DNA from: an uncultured Acidimicrobiales bacterium | GTDB taxonomy: Bacteria; Actinomycetota; Acidimicrobiia; Acidimicrobiales; SZUA-35 | Length of the DNA: 64,000 nucleotides | Direction of reading: 5' to 3' | Assembly (NCBI GenBank): GCA_937922805.1 | Contig: CALAJV010000015.1 | Span: forward strand, 162,382 to 226,381 | Part shown: positions 25,861-35,752 of the stretch, piece by piece | How positions within the stretch are numbered: position 1 is the first letter of the stretch | Layout of the letters: each line of letters starts with the position of its first letter | Translations under genes and position numbers: made by a program | The notes under the pieces: generated by a model | Seen by the model: only the letters and a program-made list of their open reading frames with translations | What the model was told of the DNA's origin: nothing | The model's database searches: none

Positions 25861-26604
25861 ATGTCCGGTGTGCAATCAATTGAACGAGCGTTCGCATTGC
25901 TGCGAGCGCTGGCCGTCGGGCCAGCCGGAATAACGGAGTTAGCCGAACGGTCCGACTTGCCCAAAAGTACCGTTGCCCGTTTACTCGGGGCCCTCGAAAC
26001 TGAAGGAGCAGTTGAGCAAGTCGAGTCCGGTGGTGAGTACCGACTCGGTTCGTCGTTGGCTGACCTAGCTGGCGCGTCGGCTCCGGGCCGAAATCTTGTC
26101 GCTGCTGCTCGCCCGCACCTGCTCGAACTAACCGAGCGGACTGGCGAGACATCAGGACTCAGCATCTTGGATGACGGCATGGTCTACTACCTTGATCATG
26201 TTGAATCGGAGGAAGAAGTTCTGGTTCGAAGCTGGACGGGCGAGCGGGTCGCCGCTCACCTTGTACCTTCCGGGCTGATCTTGATGTCCGGGCTACCCGA
26301 TGATGAAGTCGATGCCATGCTCGCCGGACCGCTCGAAGCGGCAACATCAGCGAGCGTTGTCGACCCAGCCTCCATCCGAGAACGACTTCGCCAAGCCAAT
26401 CAGCAGGGCTTTATTTGGATCCAATCCGAGTTTGACGACAGTATTAGCTCTGTCGCCGCGCCGGTTACTGATCACAGTGGAACAACAATCGCAGCGCTTC
26501 ACCTTCATGGACCGACCTACCGTTTCCCAACAAATCCGGGTCCGGAACAAGTGGGTCAGATGGTCAAAGAAACAGCGAACCGCCTATCGCTTCAGCTCGA
26601 TTAG
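25861..26604 (+). CDS. IclR-family transcriptional regulator
   Basis: The 247-residue product has an N-terminal winged helix-turn-helix (VQSIERAFALLRAL, ITELAERSDLPKSTVARLLGALETEGAV) and a C-terminal ligand-binding domain with LTERTGETSGLSILDDGMVYYLDHVES and SSVAAPVTDHSGTTIAALHL. That is the standard IclR layout and length. ATG 25861 is chosen because TAGGGA lies 6 nt upstream. Regulators of this family usually control nearby catabolic genes, but the neighbours here are cell-envelope genes, so no target is evident. Confidence 0.9.
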   Translation: MSGVQSIERAFALLRALAVGPAGITELAERSDLPKSTVARLLGALETEGAVEQVESGGEYRLGSSLADLAGASAPGRNLVAAARPHLLELTERTGETSGLSILDDGMVYYLDHVESEEEVLVRSWTGERVAAHLVPSGLILMSGLPDDEVDAMLAGPLEAATSASVVDPASIRERLRQANQQGFIWIQSEFDDSISSVAAPVTDHSGTTIAALHLHGPTYRFPTNPGPEQVGQMVKETANRLSLQLD

Positions 26605-26680
26605 TACTTCGACGCGCATCTGCACAAACTCTGCACAATTCCCACCGAGGCTGACCATACCTCTGTTCTAGCTTGGAACT

Positions 26681-27247
26681 ATGAAGTCGGCCCCCCACCC
26701 AGAAGCTCGACCCTCTCGACTCCAAGCCCTGTTCGACAGGGTCGAGCTTATTCCAAGCTGGCTTCGATTCGGGTGCTTCACGACGGTTCTGGCCGTAGTT
26801 GGCGTTCTTTCTCTGTCTGATTCAGTCGGAGCAAGCTACACACAGCCAATTGCGTTCGCTATGAAACTCGTGTCTGCCCTCGTACCCGGATCCGGTCTCA
26901 ACCCGGTAGGTGCCGTCGACCTACCGGGTGGGATCGACACCCTCGGCCATTTCGTAGTTTGGGGATCCGTTGGTTTCATGGCCTCAGTCCTCATACCAGC
27001 GGCCGCTTCCCGAATAAATGCCCTCTCCGCCTTGTGGGCGCTGTCGGCATTGATCGAGGTTGGCCAAAAGTACCTGTCGCATTCGCGGGCCGCTCAACTA
27101 TCGGACCTGATGGCCAACGGAACTGGATTGGTTGTTGGAAGCGTTGTCGCTGCGGTTGCGTTGGCATGGGGGCAAAGACTGGTTCAGCCGCCTCACACGG
27201 CAGCAAGTATCGTCGAGAGCAGTCAACCTAAGCGGTACAAAAACTAG
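26681..27247 (+). CDS. VanZ-like membrane protein
   Basis: The 188-residue protein has four hydrophobic segments (about residues 30-48, 58-72, 88-108 and 150-165) and VanZ-family features: GGIDTLGHFVVWGSVGF, ALIEVGQKYLSHSRAAQLSDLMANGTGLVVGSVV. VanZ-like proteins are small envelope proteins; in a few cases they affect teicoplanin resistance or phosphate/lipid handling. It lies between the IclR regulator and a cell-wall amidase, 44 bp before the latter, so a shared transcript and an envelope role are plausible. Confidence 0.75.
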   Translation: MKSAPHPEARPSRLQALFDRVELIPSWLRFGCFTTVLAVVGVLSLSDSVGASYTQPIAFAMKLVSALVPGSGLNPVGAVDLPGGIDTLGHFVVWGSVGFMASVLIPAAASRINALSALWALSALIEVGQKYLSHSRAAQLSDLMANGTGLVVGSVVAAVALAWGQRLVQPPHTAASIVESSQPKRYKN

Positions 27248-27291
27248 TCCGAAAGGCTTAGTATCCGAATGGTCCGACCGACCTAGGTCGT

Positions 27292-28782
27292 GTGGATCTA
27301 TCTCAGTCTTTCGCCCTTCCCCAAATAACACGACCCCGAACGGCCCTTGTTGGGGCCCTGGTCGCTCTCGCTGTCGCTGTTTCCGGTTGCCAAGGAGGAG
27401 AGAATGCGGCGGTTGGTCCCGGGACGGCCCCAGACGAATTGGCCTTCCAAGACATCGATACAACAACCACGGTATTGGAGACAACGATTGTCACTACCAC
27501 TACAACGATGCCACTAGAAGTCGAGCTCGGCACCAAGACAAAGCCATTCGTGCCACTACCCGAGGACGCCACGACTCGGGCGGTCATGACAGAGACCGGC
27601 ATCGTATTGCCAGTCATAAAGTCAAGAGGCGACTCATGGCTTGTAGCAACCCCATGTGGAAACGCCACGTTTGTAACTGGGGCGAACCCGCTCGGTCGGG
27701 CCCATGTGGTGCTCGACGCTGGCCACGGAGGGGCCGAGCCTGGAGCTGTTGGCCCCCAAGGCACAACCGAAAAAGATCTGAATCTGGCTGTTACTCGCCG
27801 AGCGAAAGAGCTGCTGGAGAACGCTGGAGCGACAGTGATTCTGACCCGGACCGGCGACTATGAGATAACCACCGCAACTCGAGGTCTTATCGCCGAGGCT
27901 GTCGATCCGGCTCTGTTCGTTTCGGTACATCACAATGGCGGCGCTCCTCCGTCCGGTGATACACCGGGAACGATCGTGTTCACCAAAAACAGCAGTGATG
28001 AATCCACCCGATTTGGGGGCCTCTTCTACGAAACTCTTCAACCTGTGCTACAAGCAGCAGCCGAAACCAAACGCCTCGACTACCAGGTCTACGCCGACGC
28101 ACTGGACGCCCATGATGGCCTGGTCGAAACCTACGATCAGTCGGTTGCGGCTAGAGACGCGGCGCTCGTGGCTAACGGCCAAGTACCACCAGAGGTGACA
28201 ACAACCCTGCCATCTAGCACAACCACCGTCGAACCAGGAGCGATTCGGATGCCTCAACAGCGGCAACTGGTGACAACAACAACGGTGCCACCGACTGCTG
28301 AGGTGACGGTACCTGTTCCTGAAAGTCTTCCACCTCCCCCCTCGTTCATGCTGGAGCCGGTTCGAGAGTTCAAATGGGCTGGAGCTGGGAACAGCGGCGT
28401 TCGTTCCTGGGTTCGTGACGACGGTCGTGACTTCTTGTCGATCCTTCGAACTAGCGGCGACGTACCTGCTGCCTTGGTTGAATTCCTGTACGTGACCAAT
28501 CCAAGCGAAGAAGAACTTCTTATCGACCCAGCGTTTGTGGACGCGGAAGCCGAAGCTTTAGCCGAAGCCATCACGCTCTACTTCTCTACTCAAAACGAAG
28601 GTACCGGATTTGTGAAAGATCAGTTCGGCGACCAGTCCATCGGAGGAAGTGGCGGAGCGAGAGGCTGTGTCGAACCAAAGCTCGACTTTTTTGACGAAAC
28701 AAGCGAGCCTGAAGATCAGGTAGACGAATCGGTCGACGCCACGCCGACGGCAGACGCTGACCCTCAGTCGGAAGCAAACTAG
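27292..28782 (+). CDS. N-acetylmuramoyl-L-alanine amidase (Amidase_3), lipoprotein
   Basis: The 496-residue product has a lipoprotein signal ending LAVAVSGC (C33). A Thr-rich linker follows, then a zinc amidase domain: VVLDAGHGGAEPGAVG (first His ligand), TEKDLNLAVTRRAKELLE (Glu ligand), FVSVHHNGG (second His ligand) and a late Glu in VEFLYVTNPSEEE. Such enzymes cut the amide bond between MurNAc and L-Ala in peptidoglycan. The catalytic domain is interrupted by a Pro/Thr-rich stretch of about 70 residues (TTTLPSSTTTVEPG and following), longer than in typical AmiC. The C-terminal tail is acidic. The GTG start follows CCTAGG. Confidence 0.88.
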   Translation: MDLSQSFALPQITRPRTALVGALVALAVAVSGCQGGENAAVGPGTAPDELAFQDIDTTTTVLETTIVTTTTTMPLEVELGTKTKPFVPLPEDATTRAVMTETGIVLPVIKSRGDSWLVATPCGNATFVTGANPLGRAHVVLDAGHGGAEPGAVGPQGTTEKDLNLAVTRRAKELLENAGATVILTRTGDYEITTATRGLIAEAVDPALFVSVHHNGGAPPSGDTPGTIVFTKNSSDESTRFGGLFYETLQPVLQAAAETKRLDYQVYADALDAHDGLVETYDQSVAARDAALVANGQVPPEVTTTLPSSTTTVEPGAIRMPQQRQLVTTTTVPPTAEVTVPVPESLPPPPSFMLEPVREFKWAGAGNSGVRSWVRDDGRDFLSILRTSGDVPAALVEFLYVTNPSEEELLIDPAFVDAEAEALAEAITLYFSTQNEGTGFVKDQFGDQSIGGSGGARGCVEPKLDFFDETSEPEDQVDESVDATPTADADPQSEAN

Positions 28783-29213
28783 TTAGGGCCCTGGCCGTCG
28801 TTGACCTGTTTGGCCGCCGCTTGGCCAGCCAAGGCGCCGCGGATGACGAACACCAGCAACAAAACCGTTCCTACTCCGAACCCGATACTCCAGATCTCCA
28901 TTGCGTTGTCAGGGTCGCGGCCAATCAGTAAACCAGCTACTGCGGGGAAGATTCCGGTCAGAATGCTGAGCTGGCCACCGAGTACGGTCGAGGGTTCAGC
29001 TGCTTGTTGAGCGGCTAACCAGGCTTCGTCCGAAGCGCTCGTTGTTCGAGTCCGGACGCCGGCCCAGCCGTTGCGTCCAAGTTCGCCCGAAGCTGCTCGA
29101 CGGGCCACCCAAATTACAAGCCAGCCGCTGCCGACCAGTATCAGCCCGATCACGACCATCACCGCTACGGCGCCGGTCCACGAAATTTCTGATTGCTGAG
29201 CAACCACCCGCAC
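28779..29213 (-). CDS. SdpI-family membrane protein
   Basis: The 144-residue product has membrane segments at about 14-36, 83-98 and 108-126 and the SdpI-like motif GWAGVRTRTTSASDEAWLAAQ. In Bacillus SdpI gives immunity to the SdpC toxin. In most genomes, as here, no toxin is nearby and the role is unknown. It overlaps the amidase stop codon by 4 bp in convergent orientation and lies 19 bp downstream of etfA on the same strand, so it may be a trailing gene of that operon. Confidence 0.72.
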   Translation of the reverse strand: MRVVAQQSEISWTGAVAVMVVIGLILVGSGWLVIWVARRAASGELGRNGWAGVRTRTTSASDEAWLAAQQAAEPSTVLGGQLSILTGIFPAVAGLLIGRDPDNAMEIWSIGFGVGTVLLLVFVIRGALAGQAAAKQVNDGQGPN

Positions 29214-29232
29214 TGCCGACGTGCTCGGCGAC

Positions 29233-30207
29233 CTAACCGGCCCGGCGGCGACGAATTTCTTCGCTTATGGCCGGAACCACTTTGTGCAGATCGGCTAGTA
29301 CCGCGTAATCGGCCTTGACCACCATGTTGGCTTCCGGGTCGGTATTAATGGCCAGAATTTTCTTGGACGCCATAGCTCCCACCCAATGTTGGATCGCGCC
29401 CGAGATACCAGTAGCGATATAGATTTCGGGGGCAATTCTGGTACCAGTTTGTCCAACTTGTGAAGCGTGGGGACGCCAACCGTTGTTAGTAACTGCCCGA
29501 GAACAACCGACGACCCCGCCGAGCAGTTCTGCTAACTCATCTAGAACGGCAAACCCGTCAGCAGAGCCAACCCCTCGGCCACCGCTAACAACAACCGGGG
29601 CGGTCGACAACGTTATTCCCTGGGTTAGCACAACACGATCGCGAACCATCGTTACCGACATTTCGTCATCGAGGTCAGGCTCGAACTGCTCAACGTCGCC
29701 GTCCGCAGCCTCTGGTGCTGGTTCTGCCACCACTGCATGATGGGCAATAGATAGCAACTTGCGATCGGCGTCGAGAGTGACGTCTTCCAGCAGGGATCCA
29801 CCCCATTGCACTCGGGTCAACTCCCAAGGGTCGCCCGCGTCAACTGACAAGCAATTGGCGACAAACGGCAGATCTTCTCGAGCTGCGATCTGAGCCATAA
29901 CTTCGTTGCCTCGATCAGTGCCAACTGCCATTACTGCAACGGCGTCTAACTCCTCAGCAAGTTGACGTACCGTTTCGGCCCATGCGTCGGGCCCGTAGTC
30001 AGTGAGCAGATCATGTGATGCGACATGGACAACTTCTGCCCCAAATTTTGCCGCCTCTTCGGCTAGCGGCTCAGCTTCTTCACCAACGAGCACCGCGTGT
30101 AGCGGCTCGTCTAGCTTGGCCGCCAAGTCTCGAGCGCTGGTCAGCGCTTCGCGGCTGGCCTCGGCCATTTCGCCTCGATCATGTTCGAGAACTACAAGCA
30201 ACGTCAC
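29233..30207 (-). CDS. etfA: Electron transfer flavoprotein, alpha subunit
   Basis: The 324-residue product has the ETF alpha layout: an N-terminal domain with AVGTDRGNEVMAQIAAREDLPFVANC, and a C-terminal FAD domain with GGRGVGSADGFAVLDELAELLGG, SRAVTNNGWRPHASQVGQTG, YIATGISGAIQHWVGAMAS and INTDPEANMVVKADYAVLADL. It carries FAD and accepts electrons from dehydrogenases. Its start abuts the etfB stop (they share one base). With the upstream DMGDH-like flavoprotein it forms one transcription unit, so its main electron donor is probably that enzyme. Confidence 0.96.
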   Translation of the reverse strand: MTLLVVLEHDRGEMAEASREALTSARDLAAKLDEPLHAVLVGEEAEPLAEEAAKFGAEVVHVASHDLLTDYGPDAWAETVRQLAEELDAVAVMAVGTDRGNEVMAQIAAREDLPFVANCLSVDAGDPWELTRVQWGGSLLEDVTLDADRKLLSIAHHAVVAEPAPEAADGDVEQFEPDLDDEMSVTMVRDRVVLTQGITLSTAPVVVSGGRGVGSADGFAVLDELAELLGGVVGCSRAVTNNGWRPHASQVGQTGTRIAPEIYIATGISGAIQHWVGAMASKKILAINTDPEANMVVKADYAVLADLHKVVPAISEEIRRRRAG

Positions 30208-30968
30208 TACAGAACCCCTAACTCTTCGAGCAAGTCCACTACTTTGGACGCTGCTTCGGGTGAGTCACCCAGAATCTCGGTCTTACTTACCTGCTCTTCC
30301 GGCTGCTGTAGCTTCACCATGAGTTGCCCACCCGGTTCAGCGTCCACATCAGCGGTGGCCATCTCAACTTTCTTTGACGCCAACCGGCCTTTCATTGTCG
30401 GGTATCGAGGAAGGTTGATTCCCTCCTTGACACCTAACACAGCAGGACGAGGCAATTCGTACACCTCGAACCCGGCATCAACCGCTCGACGGGCGGTAAT
30501 CTGATCGCCTTCGATGTCTATGCCCTTAATGCCGTTCACCATGGGCCGTCCGAGTGCGTGGGCAACACGAACACCAACTTGGAAGCCGCCCGAGTCTGCC
30601 GACTCGTTGCCGAAAAGCACCAGATCGAATGGGTCGCCCGACTCCAGTTCGACGATCGCTTTCGTTAGCGCCAACGCAGTTCGTTGAGGATCCCAGTTGG
30701 TTCCATCAGTTGGGATCAGCACCAGCTCATGGGCCCCAACGCTTGCTGCGTAGCGCAACTGTTCTTCGGCTTCGGGTGGCCCGAGCGTCAACACGGTAAC
30801 GGTGCCGTCATGTCGTTCGGCTAACTGAATAGCCTCTTCGACCGCGCACTCCTCATGGGGACTGGTGGTAAACCCGAGGTGGGCGGTTTCTACTGACTGA
30901 CCGTCGGCAGAGACGTTGATTTTGGCGCCAGGGGCTGGCACTCGTTTGACACAGCACAAAATTCTCAT
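30207..30968 (-). CDS. etfB: Electron transfer flavoprotein, beta subunit
   Basis: The 253-residue product begins MRILCCVKRVPAPGAKI and has ECAVEEAIQLAERHDGTVTVLTLGPPEAEEQLRYAASVGAHELVLI, LFGNESADSGGFQVGVRVAHALGRPMVNGI and a conserved LPRYPTMKGRLASKK segment, all typical of ETF beta. It pairs with EtfA in electron transfer from flavoprotein dehydrogenases to the quinone pool. It starts 7 bp after the DMGDH-like gene stop and is followed without a gap by etfA. Confidence 0.96.
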   Translation of the reverse strand: MRILCCVKRVPAPGAKINVSADGQSVETAHLGFTTSPHEECAVEEAIQLAERHDGTVTVLTLGPPEAEEQLRYAASVGAHELVLIPTDGTNWDPQRTALALTKAIVELESGDPFDLVLFGNESADSGGFQVGVRVAHALGRPMVNGIKGIDIEGDQITARRAVDAGFEVYELPRPAVLGVKEGINLPRYPTMKGRLASKKVEMATADVDAEPGGQLMVKLQQPEEQVSKTEILGDSPEAASKVVDLLEELGVL

Positions 30969-30975
30969 CTGAGAC

Positions 30976-33495
30976 CTAGCTCTTCAGTCGGGTGTCTTCG
31001 GGGTCGAAGACCGAACCTTCGACGGCCGCAACCTTGATCGGGAACAATTCGTTCATGTACATGACCTGCAGGTCAGTCCCGACAACAGCCAGGTCGACTG
31101 GCAGGTAGCCGAGCAACAAATGTTTGCCAACCGATGGTCCTGGCGCCGCGGTGGTGACCACCGAGACTCGGCCATGGGAATCAACAATTCGTTCACCGGA
31201 AGCGGTGAGGATGGGTTCGTTACCACCTTGCATGAACCGCTTGCGGCCCTGCGAATCGGTGTTGTCTTCGACGGTGAACGTACACATCTTGGCGGCCGGT
31301 CCTGCCTCACGGGCCTTCAGGTAGGCTTCCTTGCCAATGAAATCAGCAGCCTTGACCTTAGGGCGAGCAAGCCCAGCCTCAACTGGGTTGTACTCCGATT
31401 CGAGTTCGGCTCCCATTAGTCGGTAGCCCTTTTCTACTCGACCAGACGAGCCGTAGACACCGCCGCCAGTGGGACGAAGCCCGTGTTCTTGGCCTGCTTC
31501 CATCAGGGCATCCCATAAAGCAGGGCCATTATCCCAAGAGGTGTAGATTTCCCAGCCAGTGTCGCCGACATAAGAGATGCGGAACAGCGTGCACGGGATG
31601 CCAGCGAGTTCAACTTGGCGAAGCGAACCGTACGGCGAACCTTCCTGACTCAGATCGTGATCGGTGAGTTTGCCAACCACCTTGGGCGCATTTGGACCCC
31701 AGACGCCGAGAGTTGTTGTCGTCTTCGTCAGGTCGGTGAAGGTAACCGAGCCGTCTTCTGGCATGTGCTTGCGGATCCAGAAGCTGTCTCGACCACCGTC
31801 GAACACACCGGTGACGATGCGAACGGTATCTTCGGCGGTTCGCATCATGGTTAGGTCCGAGTGGAAACCACCATCGGCATTAAGCCACGGGGTGTAGGTA
31901 GAGGAGCCGACTGGCTTGTCAACCTTGTTCACCGCTAAGTACTCCGCGAACTGCACCGCTCCTGGCCCGGAAAGCTCATAGACCTGGAACGCACTTAGAT
32001 CAACTAGGCCACAATTTTCACGTAAGTTTAGGTGCTCGCCCATTGTGATCGGGCTCCACCAACGGTTATCCCACTCAGTTTGTCGTTCAGACAGGCCGTA
32101 GCGCTCAATCAGGTCTGCGTTTGAGTTGTACCACTGTGGTCGCTCCCAACCGCGAGCTTCAAAGAACTCGGCCTGAAGCGCCTCTTGTCGAGAGTAATAC
32201 GGGCTCGTCTGCAGTTGCCGTCGTGTCTCCCACTGCTCTGACGGGTGGACGATGCCATACGTCTTGTTGAAATGCTCGTCGGCTCGAGCCCAAATGTGCT
32301 CGTCGCCGCGCTCCCACTCGTAGAAACGAGCGATGTCGCTGGCGTGCACGTCGATCACACGGGGGTAACCGTATGTCATCCATTCGGCTACTACCTGGGC
32401 CATGCCTGGACCCTCTTTCACCCAGACTGCGGCCGCAGACCATAGATTGCGGACTTCGACGGTTTCGCCAAGGCAAGGCATGGCGTCGGGGGTTAGAGAG
32501 AGAAGACCGTTGATGGCGTACTTGATTTCGGCGTCGCCCAACATGTCCATGAGTTCGATTGCTTGTTCCATCTGCTCATCGAAATCATCGGGCGTGAAGG
32601 GCATCTCGGTTGGAGACAACGCTGCTTCTTCATTTGATGGAATTTCTTCGGGGCGGTGGAGGATCGGACGGTGGCCGTAGGAGCCAACCTCCATCGAACC
32701 TGACGACTGCCGTTCGTAGCAAAACGTGTCCATATCACGAACAATCGGGTAACCAATTTCGTTGTTGGTCTCAGCTAAAACATCCATCGGACCAACGTCA
32801 GCCATTTGATGCACTGCAGGGGCGAGCGGAATCGTTGCTCCCGCCATCTGGGCCACCATATTGCTCCAGACCCCGCAGGCCACAACTACATACTCGGCTT
32901 CGATCCGACCTTGGCTGGTTACAACTGCTGTTACCTTCGGTAACCCGTTGGGCCCGTCCTCAGTTTCAATGTCATGCACCTCGGTGTTAGCGAAGACTTG
33001 AAGGGCACCTTTGTCGAGCGCCTTTTTGCGCATGACTGTGCCCGTTTCTAGCGAGTCGACGACTGACACAGTCGGACAGTAGAACCCGCCCATGATCACT
33101 TCTTCGTTGATGAACGGCACCAGCTCTTTAACCTCGGCCGGGGTCAGCAACTTGGCTTCGACTCCCCAGGCAGTAGCTGATGTCATGCGGCGAGTTAGCT
33201 CGTCCATCCGTTCTTGGGTTCGAGCCACCTCGATGCCGCCTGAGTCAACGCTCATGCCAAGGTCGCGGTATTGATTGGCGCTTTGCACCCCGAGCAGGGC
33301 CATCTCTTTGTTGTGATCAACCGGAAATATGAAGTTCGACGCGTGGCCTGTTGATCCACCTGGGTTAGGAAGTGGCCCTTTGTCAATCAGGACAAGATCA
33401 GTCCAACCCAGGTCGGCCAAATGTCCGACTAGGCAATTGCCAACAATGCCGGCGCCAATAACGACGACCTTGGCGCTACTCGGAAACTCGCTCAT
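30976..33495 (-). CDS. FAD-dependent dimethylglycine/sarcosine dehydrogenase-like protein with GcvT domain
   Basis: The product, 839 residues from ATG 33495, has an N-terminal FAD/DAO domain (VVVIGAGIVGNCLVGHLADLG; GGSTGHASNFIFPVD) over about residues 1-380. A FAO-type linker domain and a C-terminal GcvT-like aminomethyltransferase domain follow (LRENCGLVDLSAFQVYELSGPGA, ISYVGDTGWEIY, VEKGYRLMGAELESEYNPVEAGL). This is the layout of dimethylglycine and sarcosine dehydrogenases, which demethylate the substrate, move the one-carbon unit to tetrahydrofolate and pass electrons to ETF. etfBA follow directly. Starts at 33513 or TTG 33522 are also possible. Substrate specificity between dimethylglycine, sarcosine and related amines is not decidable from sequence. 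Confidence 0.9.
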   Translation of the reverse strand: MSEFPSSAKVVVIGAGIVGNCLVGHLADLGWTDLVLIDKGPLPNPGGSTGHASNFIFPVDHNKEMALLGVQSANQYRDLGMSVDSGGIEVARTQERMDELTRRMTSATAWGVEAKLLTPAEVKELVPFINEEVIMGGFYCPTVSVVDSLETGTVMRKKALDKGALQVFANTEVHDIETEDGPNGLPKVTAVVTSQGRIEAEYVVVACGVWSNMVAQMAGATIPLAPAVHQMADVGPMDVLAETNNEIGYPIVRDMDTFCYERQSSGSMEVGSYGHRPILHRPEEIPSNEEAALSPTEMPFTPDDFDEQMEQAIELMDMLGDAEIKYAINGLLSLTPDAMPCLGETVEVRNLWSAAAVWVKEGPGMAQVVAEWMTYGYPRVIDVHASDIARFYEWERGDEHIWARADEHFNKTYGIVHPSEQWETRRQLQTSPYYSRQEALQAEFFEARGWERPQWYNSNADLIERYGLSERQTEWDNRWWSPITMGEHLNLRENCGLVDLSAFQVYELSGPGAVQFAEYLAVNKVDKPVGSSTYTPWLNADGGFHSDLTMMRTAEDTVRIVTGVFDGGRDSFWIRKHMPEDGSVTFTDLTKTTTTLGVWGPNAPKVVGKLTDHDLSQEGSPYGSLRQVELAGIPCTLFRISYVGDTGWEIYTSWDNGPALWDALMEAGQEHGLRPTGGGVYGSSGRVEKGYRLMGAELESEYNPVEAGLARPKVKAADFIGKEAYLKAREAGPAAKMCTFTVEDNTDSQGRKRFMQGGNEPILTASGERIVDSHGRVSVVTTAAPGPSVGKHLLLGYLPVDLAVVGTDLQVMYMNELFPIKVAAVEGSVFDPEDTRLKS

Positions 33496-34043
33496 CTCAA
33501 TTCTCGCTTTCATCCCCCGCAACTATGGCGGTCACAATCTCCGTGCTTGATTTTTCTACTAGCTAACGGCGTTCATAAAGATCTCCGGTAGAGACTTCTT
33601 ATTAGGTGTTCAACCTGAAATCAACGCTGGACTAGCCACATTCCCTTGCCTGACGGACCAAAGCTACCTTCCCAGGCGGCTAGTTGGTTAGATCCACTAC
33701 CTACACATTGTCCGAAATTGCCGCTCGACCCCAGCTCCAGAGTTCTGTATGATGGAAACGTTCTGCAATGCGGAACAATTTACTGACCTGAAGGGTAACG
33801 TAATCGCTCGCGAGTGTCGATACTTCGAAGTAGGAACCTGTGAAATCCTGAACTGGCATTGGAAGCCTCGCCACCTTGACCGGTCGCTCCCAGCAAACCA
33901 GTAGTCATAGTAGACAAACCAATAACCGTAGTAGACAATTGCAACAACGAGAACAATGATCGGTTCAAGATACCGAACAGCTAGCAACGTAAAGACCGAC
34001 TAGGCACCGCCTACAACGAACCACCACAAGATGGGACCCAACT
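33496..34043. other. Divergent regulatory gap between the DMGDH operon and fhs
   Basis: About 550 bp separate the leftward DMGDH-etfBA operon from the rightward fhs-metF genes, both handling tetrahydrofolate one-carbon units, so a shared control region is plausible. It contains near-repeated AGTAGTCATAGTAGACAA / CCGTAGTAGACAA words at about 33900-33938. A minus-strand frame (33987-33697) with one hydrophobic N-terminal helix has a TTG start and no ribosome binding site; I do not call it a gene. No riboswitch fold was recognised. Confidence 0.35.
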
Positions 34044-35741
34044 ATGACTTTCCCCTCCGACTTAGAGATCGCTAAGGGTGCAAACCTTCAGCCCCTAACT
34101 GACGTTGCATCGGGTGCGGGAATTAACCCCGATCACCTCGAACCCTATGGTGATGGCGCAGCCAAAATAAAACTCGACGCTATCGAGGCCATGTCGGACC
34201 GGCCGAAGGCCAAATATGTAGTTGTCTCTGCGATCACCCCGACACCGCTAGGTGAAGGCAAGACGACAACAACAGTGGGGCTCGGCCAAGCTTTTCAACA
34301 TATTGGCTCCTCAGCCACGATTGCCATTCGCCAACCGTCGATGGGTCCGACCTTTGGCATTAAGGGCGGTGCCGCTGGCGGTGGCTACGCCCAGGTCGTA
34401 CCGATGGAGCTATTCAATCTCCACTTGACCGGCGACATGCACGCAGTGACCGCAGCCCACAACTTGTGTTCAGCCATGCTCGACGCCCACTTGTACCACG
34501 GCAACGACGCTGGCTTCGATCAGCACAACATCACCTGGCGACGAGTGCTCGACGTTAACGACCGAGCGTTGCGCAACACCACGATCGGGCTTGGAGGTCG
34601 CCTCGATGGTGTTCCCCGAGAGACAGGGTTCGACATCACCGCGGCATCCGAAGTGATGGCCGCTCTCGCTCTGTGTACCTCGCTTCAAGATTTGCGGGCC
34701 CGAATGGGTCGAATTGTTTTGGGCTACACCAAAGATGGAACTCCGGTCACCGCAGAAGAAATCGGCGCCGCCGGCGCCATGACTGTGATTCTCAAAGAAG
34801 CAATAAAGCCCAATTTGATGCAAACGCTTGAGAACACACCAGCGTTGGTCCACACCGGGCCGTTCGGCAACATAGCAACCGGCAACTCCTCAATCGTTGC
34901 CGACCAAATTGGCATCCACATGAGCGAATTCCTGCTCACCGAAGCTGGTTTTGGCGCAGATATGGGAGCGGAACGATTCTTCAACATTAAGTGCCGATAC
35001 TCCGGGATAGACCCAGACGCTGCGGTGCTTGTTGCCACCGTCCGAGGGCTCAAAGCCCACTCCGGCAACCACAAGATCGTTGCTGGCAAGCCACTACCTC
35101 CAGCGCTGCTGGCTGAGAACCCTGATGAGGTACATCTCGGCGGCGACAATCTGCGCAAGCAACTGGCCAACATGCAAGCCCACGGCGTTACTCCGGTCGT
35201 AGCTATCAATGCGTTCCCTGGAGATCACGCTGGCGATATTGCCGCCATCAAAGAAATCGCCGAAGAGTACGGAGCGCGAGCCGCCGTGGCCACCCACTTC
35301 TCCGATGGCGGCAAGGGGGCTACCGAGCTTGCGGAGGCGGTTCGAGAGGCGGCCCAAGAAGAATCCTCGTTCAAGGTTCTTTATCCGGATGAAATGCCAC
35401 TTCGAGACAAGATTAATGAAGTAGCTACCAAGGTGTATGGCGCTGACGGAGTCGAGTACACCGCAGCGGCCAACAGCCAGATCGACACCTACGAAGCAGC
35501 CGGATTCGGCAACCTGCCAGTTTGTATCGCCAAGACTCACTTGTCGATCTCGTCTGACGCCAAATTAAAGGGCGCCCCGACTGGGTGGACCTTACCCGTC
35601 CGCGAAGTACGCGCTTCAGTCGGCGCCGGATTCATCTACCCAATCTGTGGCGACATGCGTACGATGCCTGGACTTGGCAAGACACCAGCAGCAAAGAATA
35701 TCGATATAGATGCCAACGGCGAGATCGTCGGACTCAGTTAG
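34044..35741 (+). CDS. fhs: Formate-tetrahydrofolate ligase
   Basis: The 565-residue product is a complete formyltetrahydrofolate synthetase. It has the ATP-binding TPLGEGKTTTTVGLGQA near residue 65, then RQPSMGPTFGIKGGAAGGGYAQVVPMELFNLHLTGD, LTEAGFGADMGAERFFNIKCR and a C-terminal GAGFIYPICGDMRTMPGLGKTPAA. The enzyme interconverts formate plus ATP with 10-formyl-THF. In a degradative setting it runs backwards, releasing formate and making ATP. GGGA lies 8 nt before the ATG. It is followed 11 bp later by the metF-like gene. Its product would feed the formate dehydrogenase encoded at 17-21.8 kb. Confidence 0.96.
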   Translation: MTFPSDLEIAKGANLQPLTDVASGAGINPDHLEPYGDGAAKIKLDAIEAMSDRPKAKYVVVSAITPTPLGEGKTTTTVGLGQAFQHIGSSATIAIRQPSMGPTFGIKGGAAGGGYAQVVPMELFNLHLTGDMHAVTAAHNLCSAMLDAHLYHGNDAGFDQHNITWRRVLDVNDRALRNTTIGLGGRLDGVPRETGFDITAASEVMAALALCTSLQDLRARMGRIVLGYTKDGTPVTAEEIGAAGAMTVILKEAIKPNLMQTLENTPALVHTGPFGNIATGNSSIVADQIGIHMSEFLLTEAGFGADMGAERFFNIKCRYSGIDPDAAVLVATVRGLKAHSGNHKIVAGKPLPPALLAENPDEVHLGGDNLRKQLANMQAHGVTPVVAINAFPGDHAGDIAAIKEIAEEYGARAAVATHFSDGGKGATELAEAVREAAQEESSFKVLYPDEMPLRDKINEVATKVYGADGVEYTAAANSQIDTYEAAGFGNLPVCIAKTHLSISSDAKLKGAPTGWTLPVREVRASVGAGFIYPICGDMRTMPGLGKTPAAKNIDIDANGEIVGLS

Positions 35742-35752
35742 GACACCGCGTT

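Noticed and set aside
33697..33987. Minus-strand 96-residue frame with a hydrophobic N terminus between the DMGDH gene and fhs
   Set aside because: The start is TTG without a ribosome binding site and the composition after the helix is not protein-like.
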